Of a stretch of 64,000 bases of DNA, positions 17,938-28,778 are shown in pieces. The translations under genes and the position numbers were made by a program. The notes under the pieces were generated by a model that had not been told where the DNA came from, ran no database searches, and worked only from the letters and a program-made list of their open reading frames with translations. The stretch comes from Paraescarpia echinospica (Eukaryota > Annelida > Polychaeta > Sabellida > Siboglinidae), in assembly GCA_020002185.1 (NCBI GenBank), contig CM034541.1, forward strand, positions 50,762,562-50,826,561. Direction: 5' to 3'. Positions within the stretch are counted from its first letter, which is position 1. Each line of letters opens with the position of its first letter.

Positions 17938-18651
17938 TTAGTCATCGTCGACGTATCTTTTTAGTGTGCGGACTGTATACGAGGGGTCCCCGTTCCAACT
18001 CGTCTTCCGCACACTAATCTCCACTTTAGTACCGGTTAACTCGAGCACGGTATCGCGGAGATCCTCCTCGTTCAATTCCGTCAAGTACTCGGCCGTGAAC
18101 TCGACGAGATTAGACATTTGGCTATCGAACAACGTAAGCCAAAGCTCGTCTTCTTCCTCCTCGCCGTCCTTCACCATCACACGCAACGCGAAGAAATATT
18201 TCGGTACAAACATTTCACCGTGCGTTCGACATATCAGGGCCCCGGCTTTGCTTGTCTGCAATTTCCGGCGACAACGGGAACATCCCAAATAGGCCGAGAG
18301 GAGTTTATAAACACCGTTGACTGCACACTTCAGATGTCTCAGACTCACCACGGTAGCACGCGTCGACGCCGTCGATTCACGCTCCATAGAACCGCTCCGC
18401 GACAACACCGGGGGCTGCTCGGCCGTGTCGTCGGGGTGTAGCTCCAAGGACGCCTCTTCGGCGCTTCTCTTTCGGCCGACAGTCAACGGGGCCGCGATCA
18501 GCGTAACGGGGCGCTTAACGGGTGGTGACGCCCCCGTTGACAAGGCTGCAATCAGTGACGAAGGTTGACTGCTGCTGGCCGCTGCCGCCTTCATCGACTG
18601 CTTACGCGGTGCCTTCGACTTTTTTGGTTGTTGTTGACTTTCATCCGCCAT
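17938..18651 (-). CDS. RPA-like OB-fold protein with zinc ribbon
   Basis: 237 aa, ATG at 18651 in good context (ACATGG). The first ~100 residues are low-complexity, basic and Ser/Ala-rich. The C-terminal domain has CSRC (C124, C127) and CRTH (C141, H144), a four-ligand zinc ribbon inserted in a beta-rich segment: KYFFALRVMVKDG (151-163), WLTLFDSQ (171-178), then EYLTELNEEDLRDTVLEL and a final strand pair. This pattern matches the C-terminal ssDNA-binding domain of replication protein A large subunit. It would coat single-stranded DNA made during protein-primed strand displacement; this is inference. It could be a viral-lineage or host-captured gene. The stop lies in a branch-like GACTAAT, so alternative splicing to the next exon is conceivable. 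Confidence 0.65.
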   Translation of the reverse strand: MADESQQQPKKSKAPRKQSMKAAAASSSQPSSLIAALSTGASPPVKRPVTLIAAPLTVGRKRSAEEASLELHPDDTAEQPPVLSRSGSMERESTASTRATVVSLRHLKCAVNGVYKLLSAYLGCSRCRRKLQTSKAGALICRTHGEMFVPKYFFALRVMVKDGEEEEDELWLTLFDSQMSNLVEFTAEYLTELNEEDLRDTVLELTGTKVEISVRKTSWNGDPSYTVRTLKRYVDDD

Positions 18652-18659
18652 GTTGCGGA

Positions 18660-19414
18660 AGAACGTCTGCTGCTTGCTGCTCTGCTGTTGTAGAAAGAAT
18701 ACACGTTATAACTTCAGCGTCATACAATATAACATTTTTCTCACCCGTTTTATACCTTTTCCAAATAACACGCATGCGCACTTCACGCTAATACGTCATC
18801 TTACTCTATTATCAGCGTGAATGCCTCGAACATTTCAGACATTTTGTTTTCAGAAAAAAGTTTCCAGTCACGTCAGTACATTCGCCGTTAAATCTCTCCT
18901 TACATCGATTTTCTCTAATATCGATGCATCTCACGTTTCCTGACTCCACAGCGAACCTATACAACGTTTAGTTTCGTGCTTTTAACGTTTCGTTTATTGT
19001 TTTTGAAATGTCATTGTCTACACTATAACGCGCATGCGCACTTCACACTTATACCCTTATCTTTTTCAATTATCGACGTGCATACTTCATCCATCCCAGG
19101 CATTTTGTTTTCGGAAAAAAGTTAGCGTTCACGTCAGTGCATTCATTGTCAAATGTGACTTTTACAGCGAATTTCTCTAATATCTATGCATCTCGTGTTT
19201 CCTGACCCCGTAGTGATCGTATATAACGTTTAATTTCGTACTTTTAACGTTTCGTTTAACGTTTGTAAAAATCCTTTGTTCTTCGTTCACATGTCAATCA
19301 AGATAAGCCGTAGTGTCATGCGCCGCCGCCGCTGTTTGACGACGCGCACATTTCATACACACTTTTACAAACACGAGCGCACGACGTCTCCACCACATCG
19401 CTCCACCATCTAAC
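18660..19414. promoter_or_regulatory. Divergent promoter region, duplicated
   Basis: Two divergent ~250-bp tandem units (about 18770-19010 and 19030-19270) lie between the leftward RPA-like gene and the rightward spliced gene. Each contains an NRF1-like CGCATGCGCA (18771-18780; 19031-19040), TTTTGTTTTC(A/G)GAAAAAAGTT, CACGTCAGT, TTTCTCTAATATC and a relative of CGTTTAGTTTCGTACTT near its end. TATAAAA on the minus strand (18748-18754) may serve the RPA-like gene. TATATAAC near 19220 may serve the plus-strand gene. Confidence 0.55.
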
Positions 19415-20229
19415 ATGGCCACGTCCACAACAAAACCACGGTAAGACAGCGTACATTAAACAGTGCTTACTATAGCATGCATGCATTTTATTTAAATGCA
19501 CGTTTTTATTGTTGTAACATGCATTTTATTTATACGCAATAGCATGTATTTTAAACATGCATGCATTTTATTTAAATGCACGTTTTTATTGTTGTAATGC
19601 ATTTTATTTAAATGCATGTTTTTACTAGTACGCATTATGTATTTTACCGTTTAAACATGCATGCATTTTATTTATAAGTGCGTGCATACATGCATGCATT
19701 TTATTTAAATAATGCATAATATGCATGTATTTTACCAAGACAGTGCTTACTAGTATTTTATTTCAATTTACTACATACCGTTTAAACAATGCATACTACG
19801 CATGCATTTTATTTATAACTCTCACTCATTTTATTAATCCTTTGTTTATTTCATAGACCGATCCAACTGCCTACAAGCAGTACGTACACGCCACGTAGGC
19901 CGATCGATCTCCCCGACGCGTCGACGACGTCGACCCGGGCAACATGCGCGGTGCCACCGTACATCCACACGTCGCCACCTCCTACGCCCGCCCCCACACC
20001 TGACAGCTACAGCTCTGACGACGATGATGTCCCCGATATGGCTCGAGTGTTCCTCGTAAAACAGCCAAACGGACTATGGAGGACAATCACGCCTCCCGAA
20101 CTATATCGTCGGGAAGGCTTCGGTTCCCCGCCGGAGATCACGCCTCGTCGGGAAGGCTTCGGCTCCCCGCCGGAGACCAGCAGGCAGCAACCCGTCGGTC
20201 GCGGCCGAACACTCAACTATTTCGAATAA
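19415..20229 (+). CDS. Spliced proline/acid-rich gene (exons 19415-19440 and 19857-20229)
   Basis: Exon 1 (26 nt, ATGGCCACG...) ends in CG|GTAAGA, a strong donor. Exon 2 starts after TTTGTTTATTTCATAG. The two exons total 399 nt, exactly 133 codons with stop, and the frame is open throughout. Exon 2 alone has no usable ATG at its start, which supports splicing. The 132-aa product is Pro/Thr-rich, has an acidic patch SYSSDDDDVPD, then VFLVKQPNGLWRTITPPELY and two copies of a 12-residue repeat around REGFGSPPE, and ends TLNYFE. An AATAAA (20225-20230) overlaps the stop. No family recognised. Introns are exceptional in Polinton core genes, so this may be a late-acquired or regulatory gene. Confidence 0.68.
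19470..19830 (+). repeat. ATGCAT/TTTAAA palindromic repeat array inside the intron
   Basis: The intron (19441-19856) is filled with irregular repeats of CATGCATGCATTTTATTT followed by AAATGCACGTTTTTATTG. Many units fold on themselves: TGCATTTTATTTAAATGCA is a near-perfect hairpin. At least six units can be counted by eye. It is strikingly AT-rich within a GC-rich element. Confidence 0.75.
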
Positions 20230-20305
20230 AATATTTCAGTCACTACTCACGTTTTCACGCGTCTATTTTCAATGCATAAACACCCTACTGAATGTTAGTG
20301 TATTT

Positions 20306-20542
20306 ATGCATTTGATTGTCATTGTAATCCCACGACTAGATGTATTTAAACGCATTGGTTTCGTTTTAATCCGGCCACCAGAACAACGTTGTTTACCGTT
20401 AGCCAGCTATGCTGTCATCCAGGGGTCAAAGACCACTAGAGCAGCAGCAGCCGGTGGCCTTATCGCTGCAGCAGCAGCGGTCGTCGCTCTTTCTGTCAAC
20501 ATCACATACGGGGACATCTCAACGTTTATACAATGGTTTTAA
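20306..20542 (+). CDS. Possible small membrane protein (weak)
   Basis: 78 codons from an ATG. The C-terminal half is Ala/Val-rich and hydrophobic (AGGLIAAAAAVVALSV), a plausible transmembrane helix, ending TYGDISTFIQWF. CAG/GCA repeats encode part of it, so an overlapping reading frame is equally open. It is the only candidate between the spliced gene and the right terminal repeats. It could be chance. Confidence 0.25.
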   Translation: MHLIVIVIPRLDVFKRIGFVLIRPPEQRCLPLASYAVIQGSKTTRAAAAGGLIAAAAAVVALSVNITYGDISTFIQWF

Positions 20543-20861
20543 TATACAATGGTTTTAGCGTGGTTAGCGTATTGCTTACTTCAGCACAACTCCTACCCCA
20601 GTTATAGGTGGTCCATCAAAAGTACGAAACTTAACTTATATACTTTAGCGTGGTTATAAATACAATGGTTTTAGCGTGGTTAGCTTATTGCTTACGTCAG
20701 CACAACTCCTACCCCATTCATAGGTGGTCCATCAAAAGTACGAAACTTAACTTATATACTTTAGCGTGGTTATAAAGTACGAAACTAAACTTATATACTT
20801 TACCGTGGTTATAAAGTACGAAACTAAACTTATATACTTTAGCGTGGTTATTAAACGCATT
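20543..20861 (-). promoter_or_regulatory. Subterminal repeats of the right arm
   Basis: Repeated AAAGTACGAAACT(A/T)AACTTATATACTTTA(G/C)CGTGGTTAT-type units, broken here for brevity, recur four times between about 20625 and 20850. A larger ~120-bp duplication is at 20540-20650 and 20660-20770. They are inverted relatives of the left subterminal repeats and include TGACGTAAGC on the minus strand (20690-20699). Confidence 0.65.
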
Positions 20862-21181
20862 ATTGCTTACGTCAGCGCGCTCTAGGTACGGCGTTGATCG
20901 CTAGGACTAAAATACTCTCTGCACTCACCGCTAGGTGGCATCTCTGTAGTGTACTGTCAATCATCCAATTAGTATCAAATTACATCGCTCATCAATCACC
21001 TTTTTTATAAGTAGGTTTCCCAAACTCATTAGTGTCAAACAAAAAACCTTTGATCTTTTTTTATACAGAGGACTAGTCTCGCATTATTGCTTACGTCAGC
21101 TGGGTGCTCGAATCGTTTAGTGGTCATTAAAACGTTTTTTATAAGTAGGGTTTTGAGATCGTACAGGTCTTACTATCTACT
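20862..21181 (-). repeat. Polinton right terminal inverted repeat
   Basis: Inverted partner of 3808-4128 with four substitutions and one A-run length difference. It contains TGACGTAAGC on the minus strand at 20865-20874 and 21089-21098. Confidence 0.93.
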
Positions 21182-21187
21182 TACGTA
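21182..21187. repeat. Target-site duplication, right copy (TACGTA)
   Basis: Identical to 3802-3807. Confidence 0.9.
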
Positions 21188-21546
21188 CATAGAATGTCAG
21201 CTGGACCAGCGCAAGTCAACTATCCACCAGTTATGTCGGTGTTATACTGAAACACGTTGTGTCATCTATAGTTTAACCATTGTATTCCTATTGTTCCTTT
21301 TACGCTTCTCAGTCACAAATTAAAGCCAAGTTAAATCCTCTCGGCAAGTGATTAAGAAAGAACCATTGTTCGGCTCCCACGTAATGCCTAGAATGTTCAC
21401 CGTTAGTTGAATCAATGCATTGTCTCTGAGGTAATGCACCATGACATTGTTTGTGCGCAGACGAATAACAGTTGGCATGTATATAGTAACAATATTGTCG
21501 TTCGTGCTAAATGTGCAAAGATCCATGACCGTACCCAATTACCAGT

Positions 21547-21548
<2 letters not shown>
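21188..21548. other. Host duplication copy A resumes
   Basis: Non-coding. It aligns with 35069-35480 in copy B (shared CCACCAGTTATGTCG and TACGCTTCTCAGTCAC). Confidence 0.75.
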
Positions 21549-21634
<86 letters not shown>

Positions 21635-21647
21635 AACAGAGAGAGAC

Positions 21648-21741
<94 letters not shown>

Positions 21742-21950
21742 GGCGAGAGGGGCGGAGAGAAACAGAGAAGGGAACGAGGGACGGATAATGGGACAGCCAG
21801 AGAGGGGAAACGGGGAGAGCGACGGGGAAGATAAGGATGGAGGGGTAGATAGGGGAGAGAGACGAAAATGGATAGGAGGAGAGGGGACGGGAGAGGAAGG
21901 AGGTGGGAAAGGAGATGGAGGGGAGGATATGCAGAGTGACAATGACAATG
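21549..21950. repeat. (GA)n with (GACA)n interruptions and purine-rich tail
   Basis: A GA microsatellite of about 190 bp with GACA blocks, followed by an impure GGGAGA-rich stretch to about 21925. Long open frames here are repeat artefacts. Confidence 0.9.
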
Positions 21951-22439
21951 AGTTTTATTAACATACGACCCCTTGCGGAGTACCAGATATTTTTTCTCTT
22001 TAAAGTACATTTTAATAGAACATTATTGTATTCGTAAGAACATCTAGACTTCTATTATATAAATAATATTTACAGCATGTAAAACATAAACAACACACAA
22101 TGCATAAAACATTCTGTGACCTTATTGTATTAAGTTTTTTCGGTAATTTTATAATCAGTAGTGCTAACTAAATAATGTAAAATAATATAAAATAAACCAC
22201 GTATTACACATGTATTGTACAATTTGAACTCATTTACATGTAATTATATGACTAGTAAATTAACTATAAGCTACAATGTTTCTTCTACACAATTCACAGT
22301 TTTGACAGGGAATTTGTTAGATAGACAAACTTTGTTATGATTAATTAATAAATCTGGAAAAATCTGTCAACTGTTTCACATTATGTACATCTGGGTCATT
22401 TTCAAAGTAGTAGGTCTGATTCTAAAGTATTTCTATATA
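21951..22439. other. AT-rich non-coding stretch
   Basis: No gene supported. It probably holds the 3' untranslated part of the leftward LINE that follows. Confidence 0.4.
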
Positions 22440-23375
22440 TATTTTGATCTTTCTTCTACTAGCGATGGACATACAAGTACATAATGATATTCACCACTTC
22501 GGTCTCCATTGTGCATAAATTACACAGCCTCTGAACATTTTCATGGAGATACCGACCAACAGTAGCAGGTAATTTGTGATTTCCACAACAACATTTACAT
22601 AAATTGATTTTGTCAGATGAGCTCAAGTAGATTAAACACTTCTCGAGCCCTACTTAATTAAAAAAATTATGTAATTTGAACGCAGCCTATTTACATTAAT
22701 TTAATTGTGCCATGTTTGTCTGTTCATGTCTTTCATTTTAAGTTCTACCTGTGTCGTGTAGGTTTTTCATCAGCCTAAACATAATACTAGATGTCTTGCT
22801 CTGTTTGCTTTCAATTAAGTGTACCCAAACGTTTATTATTCTCTTTTCTATAACTGTTGCCATACTTTATCTGCCAGCTTCTCCATATACCATACAATTT
22901 GCAGTGTTCCTGTTAAGTTTTAATAGACTTTTCAAGAATTTTCAATGATATCTCTCAATCTGCTCTACATTTTGAAAACCCCATATTTCACTACCATATA
23001 GCAGGATTGGCATTACAAGCTGGTCAAACAGTTCACACTTTATGTCTATAGATAAATCTAGCGTCCTAGATTTACTTGTTAGGTTGAACATTGCACGCCT
23101 AGCTTGGTTAACTAATTTTGTTATGGCTTTGTTAAACAGTCCATTATGGTTTAGACTGGCTCCCAAATAGATGTAACTATCAATTGTTTCTAATTTGTTT
23201 TGTCCAAACAAGAACTCTGGGTGTGATCTGACCTTTCCACGAGATAACATAATAACCTTTGTTTTATAAGTATTAACAGACAGATGCCATGTTTGGCAAT
23301 AATCACATGCAACAAATAATGCAGCCTGTAAATCTGCAGGTGTTTCTGTCATAACAATAGTATCAAACAGTAACG
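22440..23375 (-). mobile_element. LINE reverse transcriptase fragment, leftward
   Basis: The minus strand near 22960-23370 reads a continuous RT C-terminal part: ACDYCQTWHLSVNTYKTKV, then SYIYLGASLNHNG, ARRAMFNLTSK and MPILLYGSEIWGF. These are the thumb motifs of CR1/L2-type or related invertebrate LINEs. It opens directly into satellite DNA at 23380, so the 5' part is missing. The region down to 22440 is a degenerate continuation. Confidence 0.75.
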
Positions 23376-24930
<1,555 letters not shown>

Positions 24931-24931
<1 letters not shown>

Positions 24932-26249
24932 CGGGGAGAGAGGGAGAGTTGGAAAAGGGGAGACGGGGAGAAAAACAGTCATATAAAGGCCTATATATGG
25001 GCAGGGACACAGAGAGACAGCGTGCTAGTTGCGACTATAACATTGCAACACTGTAGTCAAACAGCCAATGCTACATTACTAAGTTGCGTCGACTGTTTTA
25101 ATATTAGACGTGTTAATTCAACCGAATGTAATAATCAGTCACCCTATAGATAGTTGTCTGAACTTGAACAAACAAAGAGTCAGAGAAACTTGTTTTAGCT
25201 AAGTACTTCTTTTAACTAGTAACTATCACATTATCTAAAGTCAAACGTATGCATACGATATACCTATATATCACAATAATTAGTTAGGATGCTTGCTAGA
25301 TATGTAAGTCGTCTGTAAACACAATTTAACATTATGCGACAGAACGCTGCTACACTCGTTATACTATAGCTGGCATGCCCGAACTGACGGGTAATGAGGC
25401 AACAAGTTATGCATTATTCTAATAATATCACTATTATATATAACATATAAACATGAAAAACAAATAACTCACCAGGCCGTGTATATTGATACCCGTAATA
25501 CGGAGCCGAAAGAACTGTACGTATATATTTGTGGACACGTCCATGATCCCTAGCAAACTGCGACTGGGTGTGGCTCAAGCTACCCTACCCCCGTCTGGCC
25601 ATTGACATAACAATAGCCTATGCAACCGCTTGCACGAAACAATTCCGCCAGGGTTACATAATATATTATACTTGTAGTGTTACAGATTATTTGTGGGGTC
25701 GTACATGTCAACCGGCCCAAAACACGAGCGGATTACATGCCCACGAACATTATTATTTGTAACTTTACAACTTCATATTTACTCTTTTCCAAACACGTTT
25801 TCTTTTCGTTTTATTATGCCATTACATACAATTACCACCTTCGTGAATTGCACGCATGACTTGATTTTGACTAATGACTTGTTTTGATTTGCTTGCTCTA
25901 TAATATGTTTCAACCAACATTCAATAAATATTAAATGAAATTATTGCCGAATATACCAACAATCTCAGATGTCATCATACATAGAAGACTCCGATAATTT
26001 GGACATGTGTGTCGAATACCAAACGAAAACCCCCTGAACATAGCTTTCATACAAGCTTTTTGTGTAATAGAAGGTTTGTGTTTTATATATTTATAAATGC
26101 AGAACTTTAATAAGTTACATAAAATTTATAATATTAAATTATTTAAAATAAATGAAAATATATACCCAAATTAAAAAGAATAAGTTACGTCTAAAGATGA
26201 TCGTTATAATTAAAGGTATATTAATAATAAATCAGTAAAGATTGTGTAA
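24931..26249. other. Host duplication copy A, right end; non-coding
   Basis: 24990-25968 aligns with 37640-38608 in copy B. Similarity stops at 25968 (AATCTCAG) and 38608 (AATCTAAG). Nothing coding is visible to 26249. Confidence 0.75.
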
Positions 26250-27830
26250 TATTAGTTTAAACACATGTACAAGATAACGAATAATATAAACAAATAAACT
26301 GACTGGTGGCGCCTATGTTGCTTAAGCAACCCGGAAAAGATGGGTTTTCGAAAGTCTTTTGAATGTCACAAAGCAACAGGTTGCCTTCATCTCGCTTGGA
26401 AGTGAATCTATAGTCGTGGAGCAGATACCGAGAAAGTTCTGACGCCGTTTCGGCTGCGAGATAGTGGCACGTGCAAGTCATTGTTTGTAGTTGAACGTAA
26501 CACTCGAGTAGCTCTTTGTTCGTGGAGTAGGTCGGTGATGTAAGCTGGAACCAGTCCGCGTGTTGAGCACGAAACGTCAGTAGCAGAATTGCGTAATGAA
26601 TGCGTTGCTTTACGGGAAGCCAGTGCAGTTTCTTGAGTACCGGTGTGATGTGGTCCCATCTGTGGCAGCGGACCACCAGCGGAGCAGCAGCATTTTGCAC
26701 TCTTTGCAGTCGGGGATGTCATATAGCAGACAGTTCGCATAGTCAATTCTCGATATAACAAGAGAGTACATAAGACGGACTGCGCTTTCTGTGTTAGGCT
26801 CGATTGGATCAACGCAATGTTCCTCAGATGATAGTACGCTACGCAGGACATGTTCTTTACATGACGACCATCGACATTTCCGAGTCGAATACAACGCCGA
26901 TGTTTCTGGCAGTAGGTCTTGACGTTATGTCGCAGTCGCCAGTTGTGATCACGGTGATATCAATTGTGTTTCGCTTAATTGTTTCGTGATGCTAACACAA
27001 GTGCGACCGTTTTGTTATCATTCACACGCGGACGTCGGTGATGCAGTGCTCAATTCGGCGTAGAGACAACATTCTGTTGGTTTCGGTCATCTCAAACTTG
27101 ACGTATAGCCGGGTATCGTGCGCGCAGAGGTGGGAGCCCAAGTTGTGTCTTCTGGTGATATCAACAATAGATGCTGAGTACGCATAGAACAACAGAGGCC
27201 CCAGCACTGAACATCGAGGGACGCCATAAGCGACGCTAGATTTGATGGAAGCGCCACCTGGTATATTTACTGACTGCGACCGGTCGGTTAGATATGATCG
27301 CATCCATGCCAGCACGGAATCAACCATTCCGAAGCGTTGTTCTAATCGGCTGAGCAGAATGTCATGGTCAACTGTGCCGAAGGCGGCCGACATGTCAAGT
27401 AGAACCAGGATGACTCCATACCGCCGGTCTAGCGCCTCGAGGATGTCATTATGTACCAGAACTAGCGCAGTTTCCGTGGAGTGATGCGATTGGTAGGCTT
27501 GTTGGTATCGTTCAAGAATATTGTTATCAGTCAAGTGGTCGACCAGACAGCGTGCAACATACCTTTCGAATAGCTTTGACACAAAAGGCAGGTTTTATAT
27601 CGGTCTATAGCTGTCCACATTTTCCTTGTCGAGATTTGCCTTCATAAGCACAGGGGTGACGTTGACAAGTTTCAGGCAGCATGGAACAACACCAGATGCT
27701 AAGTTCTCACAGACTTCTTTCTGCAGCCATGTTGGTAGGGGATCGAGCCCGCACGATGTTGTTAGTGACTTGTTGAGCAGATTGCGGATGTCTGATGTAG
27801 TCGCAATCGGAAGTGAGTGAAGTTGATTCC
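26250..27830 (-). mobile_element. CR1-like LINE, leftward, degenerate
   Basis: The minus strand encodes RT motifs in order: LFERYVARCLVDHL, HHSTETALVLVHND, VLLDMSAAFGTVDHDILL (the DxSAAFDTV motif), GVPRCSVLGPLLF and AHDTRLY at the place of the YADDTQLY box. Downstream, frame-shifted, come SLVISRIDYANCLLYDIP and HWLPVKQRIHYAILLLTF. This order and wording are CR1/L2-type. Key catalytic residues are mutated and frames are broken. Confidence 0.85.
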
Positions 27831-28657
27831 CAACATTAAAACATACTAATTTTACTTTAACCTATACGAATTTTAAAGCATTTTATCAGTTTAAAAATAA
27901 AACCCAGGTACTTGTGATATTAGCTGTGGTATGAGTAGATAAATATGGACGATGTTGTTGACTTCAGGACTGGGAGGAAAGGAAGTCTTGAGAGTATCAT
28001 GCATGCTGAACACATGCGGCAACATGTAAATTGGTAAGTCTCACAAATATCTTGTACTTAAAAATGCAGCATGGAACAATCACAGGAAACATGCATGGCA
28101 TTGCATACAGCTGTCCCAAGTTATGCAATCTTCATCAAACCGTCTCTTGCGTCTCTGTAGGTAGCGCCATGTGGCACACAAAATACCAAACTAAGCACTT
28201 GGTTTCTTACCTAACCATACAAATGACCAAGTTATCCCTTCTGATGGATAAGTATTTTTTTAGTTTGTATAATAATTGATGTATCCACTACGTCGTGGTT
28301 TTGCTTACATCACAGTTGAATTTTGAATGTGACCTCCGTCAAGTTTTGCTTTGCCAACAATGTTGTTAATTGTTATATATACGTAAATTACATTACTATT
28401 GCTGCATGACATCTCCTAAATCAAACATTCCCACATACTGTGGTCACTTTACAAACTTTGCCTTATATTTTGCCATAAAGAAACACTTTTGTGACCAGAA
28501 TTTCTACAAAATATTTGACGGAATGTCCGAACCCACTACATATTTTTTGATGACTTGACGGAGGTTTTGCTAGGCAACAGGTCACATGATGGAGACGTTA
28601 TCTGTAGCATGTTCCGCCAGTATTGCCAGAGTGTTGACAGTGGTTGTTATGCTTCAG
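27831..28657. other. Non-coding, nothing supported
   Basis: AT-rich sequence without a recognisable gene or repeat structure until the splice acceptor at 28656-28657. Confidence 0.4.
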
Positions 28658-28778
28658 GTGGCGTGCCTAACCTGGACGGCATGACATTTGGTCAGCATGA
28701 GAAGATGCTGGAGGGTTGTGTCAGCAACCTGCACATCCAGGGCAAGGACCCCTTGACCTCACCGCTGACGCTGTCGGG
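28658..28778 (+). CDS. Laminin-G domain exon (C-terminal part)
   Basis: Acceptor TTATGCTTCAG precedes 28658; donor GGGTATGT is at 28779. The exon reads GVPNLDGMTFGQHEKMLEGC and VSNLHIQGKDPL. It has the F...L.GC..nL.i.gk ending of laminin-G domains with the conserved Gly-Cys. The entry phase is 1. Neighbouring plus-strand exons at 43501, 46519 and 48477 belong to the same domain class, so this may be part of a large perlecan/agrin-like extracellular protein gene. The assignment is by motif only. Confidence 0.6.

Larger units (their letters stand above)
3808..21181. mobile_element. Polinton/Maverick (adintovirus-like) element, complete ends
   Basis: A 17,374-bp element with ~320-bp terminal inverted repeats, AG...CT termini and a 6-bp target-site duplication. 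It encodes the Polinton hallmark set: family-B DNA polymerase, RVE integrase with chromodomain, A32-like packaging ATPase, adenain-like protease, double-jelly-roll major capsid, penton-like minor capsid and small conserved virion-type proteins. Coding DNA is GC- and CpG-rich against an AT-rich host background. It is probably not autonomous now: the NADAR gene has an in-frame stop and the polymerase has several frame breaks. It carries additional right-arm genes, at least one with an intron. Confidence 0.96.

Noticed and set aside
17363..17941. 192-codon plus-strand frame in the right arm
   Set aside because: Antisense to the candidate spliced exons, no domain, and it runs through their polypyrimidine tracts.
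18118..18568. Plus-strand frames opposite the RPA-like gene
   Set aside because: Antisense shadows; the minus-strand frame has the zinc ribbon, good ATG context and low-complexity N-terminus expected of a real gene.
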